64,000 bases of DNA from Nitzschia sp. DOCU1 (taxonomy: Eukaryota; Bacillariophyta; Bacillariophyceae; Bacillariales; Bacillariaceae). The notes under the pieces are model-generated. The model ran no database searches and was not told the origin of the DNA. It was given only the letters and a program-made list of their open reading frames with translations. Positions 10,189-20,500 of the stretch are shown here, one piece after another; the stretch's first letter is position 1; each line of letters begins with the position of its first letter. The stretch lies in NCBI GenBank assembly GCA_951394045.1, contig OX595986.1, forward strand, positions 1,736,001 to 1,800,000. The letters run 5' to 3'. Position numbers and translations under genes: made by a program.

Positions 10189-10519
10189 GAAGAAAGTTAT
10201 TTCGTCTCTCTTGTTTGCCATTCTTGTGGGAGCGGCTGCCGCCTTTTTCCGCCCCATGGCTCCGTACCAGGTGGTGGTGGAAGTTGACACCAAGCCTGCC
10301 TTGTTCCTCCCCCGTGGAGGTGCTTCTGCGTTCGATGCTGGATTGGACAATCCCGAGATTGCCGAAGACCAAAACATCTCCCCTGCTCGCAAGTGTGGAT
10401 TCTGCATGGGCGTAAGTAACAGAATGAGTAGACGTCAATGCGTTGTTGTTGTTGTGGGTTTCTGTCACTCATCCAACCATGTCCCTTTTTGGATTCACTT
10501 CTTTTCTTTGACACAGTGA
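10187..10519 (+). CDS. Tiny secreted or plastid protein ending CGFCMG
   Basis: Exon 1 (10187-10411) encodes 75 residues. An N-terminal signal sequence (MKKVISSLLFAILVGAAAA) is followed by FFRPMA, an aromatic at the predicted cleavage point as in diatom plastid pre-sequences, then LPRGGASAF and a C-terminal CGFCMG. A consensus donor GTAAGT (10412) and a pyrimidine-rich acceptor ending ACACAG (10516) define a 105-bp intron, after which the very next codon is TGA (10517-10519). The intron is a multiple of three and free of stops, so the unspliced form reads 110 residues to the same TGA. A donor four bases later (GTAACA) would instead enter a basic tail (SRANQLSRKRL...) ending with a TAA at 10591-10593. 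Which form is real cannot be decided from sequence. The CxxC pair might be redox-active or bind metal; function unknown. Confidence 0.6.
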   Translation: MKKVISSLLFAILVGAAAAFFRPMAPYQVVVEVDTKPALFLPRGGASAFDAGLDNPEIAEDQNISPARKCGFCMGVSNRMSRRQCVVVVVGFCHSSNHVPFWIHFFSLTQ

Positions 10520-11676
10520 GCCGGGCAAACCAACTGTCCCGTAAGCGGCTTGTAGCCGCCTCGTCGAGGCAGTTGGTGGATAGCCGGATGTAAGAACGAA
10601 GTGGATAGTAGGTGTGGATTTTAAGATCCTCCAGCATGATCTTTCCACATCTCCACCGTTTTGCATCCGGCTTCCTTCCAATAGTGTGACGGGGCTTTGG
10701 CGTTTCTTGTTCAAGGAGTACAATCGCTTACTTTTAGATCAAGATTCTATTTTTCGATTTGTATCGAGGTTAAATGAGATCGATGGTGCTTGCCGCTGTC
10801 TCTCGTTTTGCCTTGGGCGGATTGTTAAAGAGAATCTGGATCTGAATGGAATCGACTAGGGACGGGACGTCAGAGCCCTCCTGTTATGATGATATATGTG
10901 TTTCGAGAAAATGAACCTTGTTGGGGTACCCATCCTTTCGTTTTGTAGCATTGGATTTGCAGTTGTTTCTATTCGAATGACGCCCTGGTTTCTCCAAGGA
11001 TGAGAGCTAGAGGCTGAACCCACGTACCAAAGAGGTACGAGAATAGAAACGTCTGGATCCGATGCTTCAAACAGTGTCGAGAGGATTTGGATTTGCTGCT
11101 TTTTGTAGTCGGGGGGTACCCAACACTATTAGTTTTCTCCTTTTTCAAAACCAAACTGTAGTTTTTGTGTGTAGTACCTAGCAACGGAAGTTCAAGGTCT
11201 TGGCAAAGGGATGGAATTTCTGGTGTTTACCTACTTCAAACTGGCGATACGTAGCTCGCTGGCTGCAGTTTGTATTGTGCCCTTGGAAAAAATAGAACGC
11301 TACCCCAGAGCAAAGGCAGTGCACTCTTACGCTAGTAGTAGATAGTAGAGATAGTTGCTCTGATGACAATAGTGGACACCCACAGTGTCGTTGCGGACGT
11401 TGAGGCGAGGGCATCTGAAAAATCGAGTCGAATGGATCCAATATTAAAAAATCGCGCCAAAATCGAAACGGGGCCACCTCCCTCCGACAATGCGGCTGCG
11501 CGTTGCCTTTGTACCAGCTTCTACAGAGCTTAAATGCTTCCCACACGAAACGGCATGGACACCAAAAATCAACCACCGACACTCGTCATAAAATTCATCA
11601 TTCCTTGCGTCCCACCACCACTTGCCACTCTTGTCAGGATCGGATTGACAGAGATTGTCATTTTTCTTTCTGAATC
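10520..11676. other. Long gene-poor interval
   Basis: Over 1.1 kb between the tiny gene and the kelch gene. Apart from the hairpins at 10530-10672 it contains another inverted repeat, CGTACC-AAAGA-GGTACG, at 11023-11039. Open frames on either strand lack protein-like composition. The last ~300 bp presumably hold the kelch promoter. Confidence 0.5.
10530..10672 (+). other. Structured region after the tiny gene's stop
   Basis: Two self-complementary blocks follow the TGA. In 10530-10576, CCAACTG pairs with CAGTTGG and encloses the hairpins CGGC-TTGTA-GCCG and CCTCG-T-CGAGG, a cloverleaf-like three-way arrangement. In 10582-10672, AGCCGGATG pairs with CATCCGGCT, and inside it TGTGGA...TCCACA and AAGATC...GATCTT nest around a CTCCAGCAT loop. 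The layout would suit a structured 3' UTR or a small RNA, but part of the first block would be coding under one splicing model. No known RNA family was recognised. Confidence 0.45.
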
Positions 11677-13650
11677 ATGCCGACTCTGATGGCCACTTCC
11701 ACGTCGGTACCCAGCTGGCAACCGCCAGCAGCAGCAGCACCTGCCTCGTTGACCTTGTCCCTGAATGGCGTGGAATTCATGTTGACGCCCAAGGACAATG
11801 CCGCTCAAGTTTCGTTCCAGACCAATGCTCAAGGTCAAATTGTCCTGGACCTTGCCAACTTTACAGGAAGCCTCAAAGTAGCCACTACTACTTTGACTAC
11901 TGCTACAAGCTCTCCTTTGTCTACTGGCCGTACTACTGTCGCCCCCAAGTCGGCTGCCAAGGTCGTCGTGGAAGAGCCCAACTCGCCCGAATCCATCCTT
12001 CCTGCGACTACTTCAAGTGTCACTCCTGGCCAGCAAAAGCTGACCTTTCAAAAGAAGAGAACTGCTGGTATTCCGAAAAAGCCCCGCAACAAGCGCACTA
12101 CGAGTGACGTCTCCTCCTCCAAGTCGTCGTCTTCTAAAAAGTCGCGCCCGACGACTCCTCCCATGCAACAGTCCATGGAGATTCCTACCCAAATGGAAGG
12201 TGGCATTCCTGATTTTTCGCAAACCATGCCTTCCAACTCGAATTCGTCTTCTACATCGACTCAAGAAGTCTTTGTTGCTGCTCCTCGCATTCCCATGGAA
12301 GTCGACGACGAAACCAAGGTTCCAGGCGAATCGGTTCAGGAAATTTTGAATCGCGTCAATAGCAGTAATGACTCGGTAGGAGAAGAAGAACCGGCTGCTC
12401 CTGTACTTGGCAATACCTTTGTGCCTCGTGACGAATCGAGCCAAGACGACAATGGCATTCGGTCCGAAGACGAGACTCCTATCACCAAAAATACTGTTGC
12501 TACTGAAGAGACGACGCCAATTGCAGATGAGACTCCAACAGCTCCTTGTCCTCGCTGGGGTCATACCATGACTCAACTCAACGATGACCGATTGTTGATT
12601 TATGGCGGCCAGAGCTTTGATCTTGGGGGCAATCCCACTATTTTGTCCGACGTGCACATTTATAATCCTTCCCAGCGGTCGTGGGACAAGCCCATTAACT
12701 GTCGGGGAGAAGCTCGGCAGTGGCATTCGGCCACCTTTTTGCCGGAACGTCAACTCTTGCTGGCCTTTGGAGGAGAAACGCAGGATACTTTGAAAAAGAA
12801 TAAAGTCATTACGAGTGACTCATTGAAGGTAAGAAGAGAAAAGCATGATGAATGTGTGAAGTGGACTCGACTGAATCTTCAACGTGTCCATTCCTAATTT
12901 GACTACTAGGTCCTGGATACGGACATTATGCTCTGGTATCCTCCCGCCGTATCGGGAGATGTTCCCACTGGCCGCAGTGGTCATACTGCCACTTTGATTC
13001 CAAGCACCAACGAAGTTGTCTTGTTTGGTGGCGTCAAGGGATCCAAATGGCTCAACACGGTGACCGTCTTGGATACGGTCCGCTGGATTTGGAGTACTCC
13101 CCAAGTTGTAGGATCGCCTCCCAAGCCTCGATCGTACCATACGGCCACGGCAGTTCCTTGCACAAAAGGTGACGACCAAAATCAGTATAAATTGGTCATT
13201 TTTGGTGGCAACAACAAGACTTCATGTTTCAATACTGTCCATGTATTGGAAATGGTGACGGAAAATGATCAAACCGTTTGGAAGTGGTCTCATCCTACCG
13301 TCCAAGGACAACCTCCCTTTCCTCGGACGGGACATACGGCTGCCTTGATGGAAGATGCCAAGACGATTTGCATTTATGGAGGATGGGATCCCAATGAAGA
13401 GACGGAAGAAAACATTTTCAAGTCTAGTTTCTTGTTGAATACGGAAACTTGGACTTGGAGCACTGGCCCCAAGGCAATTGCGGGTGGAAGTGGCACGGAT
13501 GCTGTCCAGCTGGACGATTGTGGTCCCAAGCGGTGTGGACACACGGCGTCGATCCATCCCGAGACGGGAGAAGTCCTCTTGTTTGGAGGGCGTATTCTGG
13601 GGGAACGCTTGGCAGGGGATTTCCAACGACTGGTGCCTGAAACAAACTAA
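11677..13650 (+). CDS. Kelch-repeat beta-propeller protein
   Basis: Exons 11677-12828 and 12910-13650 are joined over an 81-bp intron (GTAAGA...CTACTAG) to give 630 residues; the join reads SLK-VLDTDIMLWYPP inside a kelch blade. The N-terminal ~290 residues are Ser/Thr/Pro-rich, with a basic KKPRNKRTTS stretch that may be a nuclear signal. From ~290 there are six kelch motifs, each an aromatic or basic residue, a His and a later GG: RWGHTMTQL, RQWHSATFL, RSGHTATLI, RSYHTATAV, RTGHTAALM and RCGHTASIH. Six blades make a complete propeller, normally a protein-binding platform. No enzymatic domain or BTB box is present. Nuclear location is inferred only from the basic stretch. The gene converges on a minus-strand gene 71 bp away. 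Confidence 0.88.
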
Positions 13651-13721
13651 ACCGATCGGGGCCATCAATACATTAATAACTAAAAGTCCAATAGCTTGCA
13701 TGTTTCTATGAAACGACGTTT

Positions 13722-14674
13722 CTAGTCCTGACTATTCATCCGTAACTGTTCGTGGCCATTTTTCTTTCGAAAGAGGTCCTCGGCTCTCCCCTCAAATCCC
13801 GTTTCTAGTAGTTGCAAAATGGAATGTTGTTCCGCTGACATGGTCGTCGGCAAGTTTGTGGGCTTGGTCTGGGGTACAGGGCAAGATTTGTTCGCATTCA
13901 ACATGTCGTATTGATCTCTTCGCCGGTCGTCTTCCCGCATAGCCGCGATCATATCCCGCATACAATGGCCGACCTACAAACGAAACAGAAAAAAGGATGA
14001 GAGACTGACTGTATCCAAAACAAAGCAGCACCCTCATTGCATGCACTACTAGCCTAGCCTAGCCTACATACCTTTTCCCTGGTCTCACGGCCACCAATGG
14101 AAATCCATAATGGTTGTTCCTTTTCGCTGCGTTTCGTATCCATTTTCAAAAATCCTCCCGAAGGGCAAGATTCTCGCATAGCTTGAATGAGACAAATGAC
14201 GACCATGCTTTTGTTGGCCTTTTTGGCCGCCTCGTAGTAGCGCTTGAGATTCAAGGCTGCCATTTGGCGAAATCTATATGATATTGGGTAAGAAGACAAA
14301 AGTAAGTACACATGGAGGGGCATTCCAACGTTCCACTCTACTACCTATCGCCACACATACATACCTTCGATTGCCGACATGATTGTAGCACTTTCGTCCC
14401 CGGCCGTTAATGACATCGTCTACGAAGACGACAAGGCAATTTAGAGATTGAGATTTTCAAACATTACCATGCTCTACTCTCCACAGAAAATGCACTTACA
14501 TTTGGTCAAGACATATTTTTCCGGCAGCGGAACGCTCGCCTCGGAACAAAAGACGAAAGGACGAGAGCTCAAAATGGGAAAGGCAGGACGAGGGATGGCG
14601 AGGGATTCTCTCTCCAAGCGCTCCGCTTCACTCATGGTGTCGACCATATCCTGCTCATAATGTGCGATCGCCAT
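13722..14674 (-). CDS. DUF6824-type protein, four exons
   Basis: Exons 14674-14500, 14419-14365, 14273-14072 and 13973-13722 join to 227 residues; introns are 80, 91 and 98 bp with GTAAGT/GTATGT donors and TAG acceptors. The splices restore the family core YDVINGRGRKCYNHVGNRRF, followed by RQMAALNLKRYYEAAKKANK and the late IGGRETREKVGHCMRD block. This is the domain called DUF6824, abundant in diatoms with hallmark DV..GRG....NHxGN..(Y/F)R. Its molecular role is not established; a DNA-binding or transcriptional role has been suspected because other members carry long acidic or low-complexity tails. The N-terminal ~50 residues and the C-terminal tail are unassigned. Compared with the copy near 62 kb, RK replaces GG in the GRGG motif, so this is a diverged member. 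Confidence 0.8.
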
Positions 14675-15187
14675 GATGGATGCTTACGGGCTAGGGCGGG
14701 TTGAGCTTACTGTCTCAATTGTCGATAGTAAAAGGCAGCGGCGAGACTGCTTGTAGTATGAGATTCAAGTCGCGGCATTCACCTGCGGAACCGTTCTGTT
14801 CGTCCTGCTTTGTTCTGTCCCGTCATGGTCGATGCGTTGAATGCGTCTCCCCGCTTCTTGCGCAAGAGATTTTTACGTGCAGGCGAGGGACGGGCGGGAG
14901 CGCGCCGGCGAGCTTGTGGTGTTGTGGCGGGAGATTCATTCGGTCGAAGGAGTCGACTATCGCACAGACGGTCTGTCCGCCGCCATCATGATCCACGCGT
15001 ATGTACGTCAGTCAACCCATCAACCACCGACGAACGGACACGACAGCCATCACTCACCCCTCATCATCATCCCATCTCGACGACCCATCACCGATTCTGT
15101 TTCGATCGGTAGCTAGCAAAGAAAAAGTAATGTAGCTGGATGGAATAGATTTGCCTTGATCAACTACACTGCTGCTTTACTTCCACC
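14675..15187. other. Divergent promoter region
   Basis: 513 bp between the DUF6824 gene (minus) and the acidic plastid protein gene (plus), so it must contain both promoters. A GC-rich block lies at ~14880-14935. No further signal was recognised. Confidence 0.5.
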
Positions 15188-17227
15188 ATGTTTGATAAAA
15201 TGAGAATATCACCCTACAAATTGGTATGCGCCTTGTGGCTCGGCGGTTATATTCTGCCGGTACGGACCTTTGTTCCTCCGTTTGGAATCCGGCACTGCCC
15301 GCCGCCGTCATCTTCCTTTGTTGCAAAAAGTGCAAAAAGTCATCCTGCCGCTACTTTGCAACTGCAACAAACATTTCCTCGCCGCATGGCTCTGTGGGCT
15401 CGAGTGGTAGGCAAAAAGGATGACGAGGAAGAAGAAGATTGGGAACCCACCGAAGCCGACTTTTTGGAGGACATTGAAGATCTCAATCTAGACGATGTCG
15501 ACGACGACGTGGATATTGTAGATGATACCATGGTGATGATCAATGATGATGACGATGAAGATGTCGTGATAACAGACGACGATGAGATTGACGATGATGA
15601 AGATGATGACGAGGATTTGGATCTTTGGGAAGAAGAAGAGGAGGAGGATGAAGAAGACGAGATTGTCGAAGAGTTGGATGAAGATGTGGAATATGAAGAA
15701 GACGTTCAACCTACTTCTTACTTGGGAGGCGAGATAGAATTTGAAGATGAGGAGTGGGACGAAGATGAAGGAAACTCGGATGTGCCTTTGATGGACGATC
15801 CAGATGATCCCAACTACATGGCCCAAAAGAAGCTGGTCGAGGAGACTGTCGCGCGGCGCGAAGAAGTGAGGAAGGACAAGGAGTTTGATGAATTTGATTT
15901 CTTGTTGAATCGCATGCCGGCTGAAATGGCCGATGCGTTGGAGCAGACTGACTTTGTCAAGGAAACTTCCGAGCTGGAAGATATGGTCATGCAACTTACG
16001 GTAGAAGACGTTGAGAAGATGGATTTGGACGAAGCCTTGGCCCAGACTTCGGATTTGATGGCTGACGATCCCTATGACAATCAAGGCCGGGACAATATTA
16101 TGAATTCGGGTATTTCCGATGATGACATGGAGCAAGTGGACAAGGCCTATAAGCGAATCCAAAAGGCACTGGCCCAGGAGCCTTGGAACAAGGTGGAATA
16201 CAAGGCAGAGATCACCGACTTTGAAAGCCTGCCGAATCAGACACTCCAAGAAATGGACGCTTGCCTCGACGAAATCTCTGGTAGTGCTTACAACTGCACC
16301 AGGTGGCTCCTTTATGATCTGGACTTTAATGTCTCCAACCTTATTTTGGCAGCCGTCAAGCACAACCCCCAGGCGCCCATTATCTTTCAACACTGGTTTC
16401 CTCAGTTGGTGACATATGAGAGGTATCAGCACGCTCGGGATATCAACTTTGATTTCTCATGGGACGATGTAGAACAGGCAGATGTGTCGGAACTGGAACG
16501 CTACTACATGGGTTTTGGGTACACCGAGATTCCGACAAAGGCGCCCTCGGAGACGGGCATTATCGGTTTTGATGACTTGGATGAAGAGGAGCTGAAGATG
16601 GCAGCCTTTGAGAATTGGATGATCGAAGTATACAATCCGGAATGGGATCGAAAGGACTTTGACGATGATACGTTTCAAGACGAAGACAATGTCTACTCAA
16701 AGTTTTTCGAGGAGCCACAACATCCGGATTTGCCGACATATGAAGATGTGCAAGATGACTTTCAGAATTGGGAAGAAGAACTCGAAGAAGAGGGTGAAGA
16801 GAATCAAGAGTATAAAGATTTCGTGGCCAAGCAATTCAAATACAATTTTGATGAAGATGAGGAGTTCAAGAAGGAGTTCCGTGGTCATTTGGTCGTTGCG
16901 TGTACGCCATCCGACGAGGATGTGGAAATCGCGGAAAAGATTACACAGCGTATGAACGAGGAATATGGCAAGCAGGTCTACGTGGAGACAAGAGTCATGG
17001 CGCATGCCAGAGAAGAAGACAACGTCTTTGAAGTATGGCTTGAAAGTTACGAAGTCGACCTTCTTCACTCCAAGAAGAGAGCAACGTCGGGCGCCGAAGG
17101 CTGGACAGGCCCAGCAGAATGCGATGATGATCAAGTGGAGTATCTTGTGAAGGAAGTTGGATTCTTGATAAGCGACGATGCAAGATACGGCTACAGAATG
17201 CAATTGGATATGGATTTGGCAAAGTAA
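15188..17227 (+). CDS. Very acidic plastid-targeted protein
   Basis: Single-exon frame of 679 residues. The N-terminus has a hydrophobic signal (KLVCALWLGGYILPVRT) followed by FVPPFGIRH, an aromatic at the likely cleavage point, then a basic Ser-rich stretch; this is a bipartite plastid pre-sequence (inference). Residues ~75-200 are almost continuous Asp/Glu (for example DDDEDDDEDLDLWEEEEEED). Two folded-looking segments follow: ~210-480 (LDEISGSAYNCTRWLLYDLD, IIFQHWFPQLVTYERY) and ~560-679 (FRGHLVVACTPSDEDVEIAE, FEVWLESYEVD). I do not recognise the family. Conserved acidic plastid proteins of this kind in plants associate with the plastid transcription apparatus, but no direct homology is visible here. 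Confidence 0.8.
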   Translation: MFDKMRISPYKLVCALWLGGYILPVRTFVPPFGIRHCPPPSSSFVAKSAKSHPAATLQLQQTFPRRMALWARVVGKKDDEEEEDWEPTEADFLEDIEDLNLDDVDDDVDIVDDTMVMINDDDDEDVVITDDDEIDDDEDDDEDLDLWEEEEEEDEEDEIVEELDEDVEYEEDVQPTSYLGGEIEFEDEEWDEDEGNSDVPLMDDPDDPNYMAQKKLVEETVARREEVRKDKEFDEFDFLLNRMPAEMADALEQTDFVKETSELEDMVMQLTVEDVEKMDLDEALAQTSDLMADDPYDNQGRDNIMNSGISDDDMEQVDKAYKRIQKALAQEPWNKVEYKAEITDFESLPNQTLQEMDACLDEISGSAYNCTRWLLYDLDFNVSNLILAAVKHNPQAPIIFQHWFPQLVTYERYQHARDINFDFSWDDVEQADVSELERYYMGFGYTEIPTKAPSETGIIGFDDLDEEELKMAAFENWMIEVYNPEWDRKDFDDDTFQDEDNVYSKFFEEPQHPDLPTYEDVQDDFQNWEEELEEEGEENQEYKDFVAKQFKYNFDEDEEFKKEFRGHLVVACTPSDEDVEIAEKITQRMNEEYGKQVYVETRVMAHAREEDNVFEVWLESYEVDLLHSKKRATSGAEGWTGPAECDDDQVEYLVKEVGFLISDDARYGYRMQLDMDLAK

Positions 17228-17585
17228 ATCAACATTATGTAACTACTCTAGAATGCAACATCGTTTTTACCTTCTCCACTCTAGTAGAGTCGCAACAAGT
17301 AGGCACGAGGAGGGGGCATTCTTGGGAGTCAAATGAATCCAATGTTGGATGATTACTTCGACTCCACAATGGGGGCAAAGCTTTGGGGTGGTGGATGGAG
17401 GGGAAGCCGAGCCCAAAGATTGCGAGATCTTCTGCTCTGTTGTTACTATCGATGAGATCATTTGAATAAACCGTTCGGTGAATGCTACGCGTCTTGATTC
17501 AATTAACAACTCTCGTCGTAATTGTCTGCTGCAGTCTTTCAGAGCGGTTGTGTGTGTGGTGAGAAGCGAGATTCGAACGGAAAAC
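17228..17585. other. Intergenic region before the TMEM94-like gene
   Basis: 358 bp between two plus-strand genes. A minus-strand open frame crosses it and reads into the next gene's first exon, with a CPHCG motif near its end; it was judged unsupported (see rejected items). The interval presumably holds the downstream promoter. Confidence 0.4.
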
Positions 17586-20500
17586 ATGGCCGAAGGAGCG
17601 CACTTCACGCCAGCGTACAATGAACCCTTGACATGGCGTGAAGCAAGATATCGTCTACGTTCTTTTCTCTCTGAATACGCTAGTGAAACACCTTCCACCT
17701 CGGTCAAGAAGCGGGACGAAGTGCAAGAACAAAAATCAAATGGACACTACCCTCGAATTTTCACCCTGTGGTTCAAGTGGGATTTGGATATCTACCTCGG
17801 TGCCTTTGGATCTTCTTTGGCCGTTTTGATAAGCTCGGCTTTGGCGTACACTAAAGGTGGACTCGGTCAAGCCCAATCCAGTGAGCTGGATGAGAATAAT
17901 CTGCAGCTTCAGTTTACTGCCGGGATCCTTCTATTCTTGGGAAATTTGATTAATCTGTGGCTTATCTATCGGCGACGGCATTCCAACCAGCAAGGTAGCG
18001 ACAGTTTGAAGCGACGGGAGATCTCTAGATTTCTAAAAGAAATCGAGAAGCAAGAAGAGGAGCGGCTAACGAGGCACGACAGTGTAGAAGATTCCGATAT
18101 ACAGAGACACCCACTGGAATTGGCAGGTACCTCCCTGGCAGGTATCTATCCCGTCTACCGACGTAAATTCCGCAAGGATGAGCCTTCTGAAGCCGGATCT
18201 TGGTGTCGCATCCCCACTTTGCTTTTGGTAAAGGGTGATCACATCGCTCTTCAGGTCGGGGATGTCTCACCCGCATCGTGTAAACTTATTGAAGAACATA
18301 CTGGTAGAATACCAGTGCAACTTGAGGCAGGAGAACTTATTACTTTGGAGACTTTTCACGAAACGTCGTCCTTGACATCTGGGAAGTGGCCTCGTGGACG
18401 GACAACCCTTCCAAGTGACTCGGATAAGCTCCTTACGCTGTGCAATAATATGCAAGTTTTTGAGGTTCTCGAAACCCCGCTGGAGAGTTTTCTAAGGTTA
18501 CCACGAGGTAAGTTAATTGTTTTGGGAAGCTACCGCTGGGTGTCCAGTGACTCTAACTGTGTTTTTCGGCAGTGGAATCCCGAAAGCCGCAAGTATTACG
18601 ACAGCTAGAGGTAATCCGTGCATTCATGTCTCTGGTGGGGGTTGTTCTCTTGGCTACTACTACAATTGTACTCTTTGCGAGGGTTAATACAACGACATCG
18701 GAATTGTCGTTGGCAGTGCCGGTTCCGTTTTTGGCGGCTATAGCGGTCTTCCCCATGATTGGCCCGTCGTGCTTGATTTTTATTGAGGCGTTGGGTACGG
18801 CGCGAATTCTTGCTTCATATCATCCCGTAGCTACTTTGCGGCAGGAATCGTCTGGGACGTCGGCCAATCTTGACTTGCTGCTCCTACGGTATTTCTTGGC
18901 AACGATATCTAATCGCCTTTCATTGACACGTTTCGTGAGAAGACTCTATGTCTTCATGAACGCGATCTACAAGGCGTTCGGGGCCAGCGAAAAATTTTCA
19001 GTCGGACCCAATCTCGTGCGAGTACCACCCGCTTCTTTGAATATACTTGAAAAGCTAGGTGTTGCTACTGCTTTCACTCTCGTTGACGATGATTTGGTGT
19101 GTGAACCCCAAGCTGTGCCCCAGCAACTCTTGGTTCCTTCGGCGAAAGGCATGAAACTTTTGGATATTTGTCCTACGTACGAAGATGAAAGCAGCGATGA
19201 CGACGACGATGATACTGCAACCATACCGACGAGTCGACGACCACATGATGACTTTCAAGATTCGGATTCAGAGTCGGATGGACAGCTTGAGCACCACCAT
19301 CACGTTCCCAGTCGAAAGAAAAGACGCCGGCTCCTTCGAAAGGCGCACCGCGAAAGTGTGGAAGGCATCGATTCAGATGATAGCGATGACGATTCGGTCG
19401 ACCACGAAGTTCAATTCGAAGATCCCTTATGGTGGCAGCATCTGCCATCGCTGAAATGCATTGGTTTGGCTTGCCTTTTGGTCAATCGAAAAGACGAAAA
19501 ACCGACCTTGAATCTACCACAGCGGAAACTGGCGCCCCCGCCCCTGTCAACAAACTCTCCGAAGAAAGACGAAACGAAAACTCTGACTGGCATGCAGGAG
19601 TGCAAGAGGGCTCTTGTCCGGCACGTTTGTGCAGAACGTCGAAGCATGCAACTCCGGTCTTTGGCCCAATGCATCGGATTTTCAACCAAACCCAATCGGC
19701 TAGGAGCAAATGGTGACATATCTTCATTTGAGGAGAAGCATCGATTGTTTGTGATCAGCTCGGCGAGAATCAAGGAGCGATTGGAAATCGATTCACACGA
19801 ACGTGATTCCGAAGAGTCTCGATGGTGGGGCTTGCTTCGTCCGGACTCGACTTCAGTTATAGTCAAAGACGAGCGCTCTGGTTCGTACCAACTTCTGACG
19901 ATCGGTGATCCTCGTGTGGTGACTCGAATGTGCAACGAAGCTTGGCAAGGTGAAAATTCCACCATTTTGCCACTTTCCCCGCATGACAGGGCTATGATTT
20001 TGGAGACTTCCAATGGATGGAGACTGGGCGATTTAGATGTGGAAGCATTCAGTTATGCGCCTATTCCGCATACGTTTGAGGCACGGTGTTTAAATTCGGA
20101 TGGGATTTCAAAGGTGAGGAGGTCGTCGAACTTTCGTGGCTATGCGTATCCTTTGTCTCAACTCGTTGCGTCAGTTCTACCTGCTTGAGAATGATCCACG
20201 TGGTGAAACTCTGCTGCCAACGCTAAAGGACAAAACCCTGACAGGCGAGTGGCCGCTGCTCCACAACCAGATCTTCCTTGGAGTTCTTGGATCTTTGATC
20301 ATTCCACGACAGGAAACTCAGAGCTTGCTTAGCACTCTCCAAGATGCAGGAGTTCGGTACGTCAAAAGCAGCATCCTGGAAATGATAGTGTCGTCCTTTT
20401 GCCTGACCGATTCTAATTTCAGCTTCGTGTTCATGTCGCCCCGTAATATGCGTCTTACCAAGGAAATTGCTTCACAAATGGGAATCGATATTGCGTGGAA

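Noticed and set aside
10403..10554. TGA at 10517 as a selenocysteine codon
   Set aside because: Reading on gives only 11 more residues before TAG, and I found no hairpin with the SECIS order of ATGA, AA loop and GA downstream.
11178..11582. 134-codon minus-strand frame
   Set aside because: Its low-information, Cys/Phe-rich sequence shows no family motif and no splice continuation.
15488..16432. 314-codon minus-strand open frame inside the acidic protein gene
   Set aside because: Long antisense frames arise from GAT/GAA-rich coding DNA; the product is a meaningless Ile/Val/Leu run.
17267..17707. Minus-strand frame with a CPHCG motif, overlapping the TMEM94-like start
   Set aside because: It has only one CxxC pair, lacks a recognisable family, and overlaps the first exon of a strongly supported gene; chance open frame is likelier.
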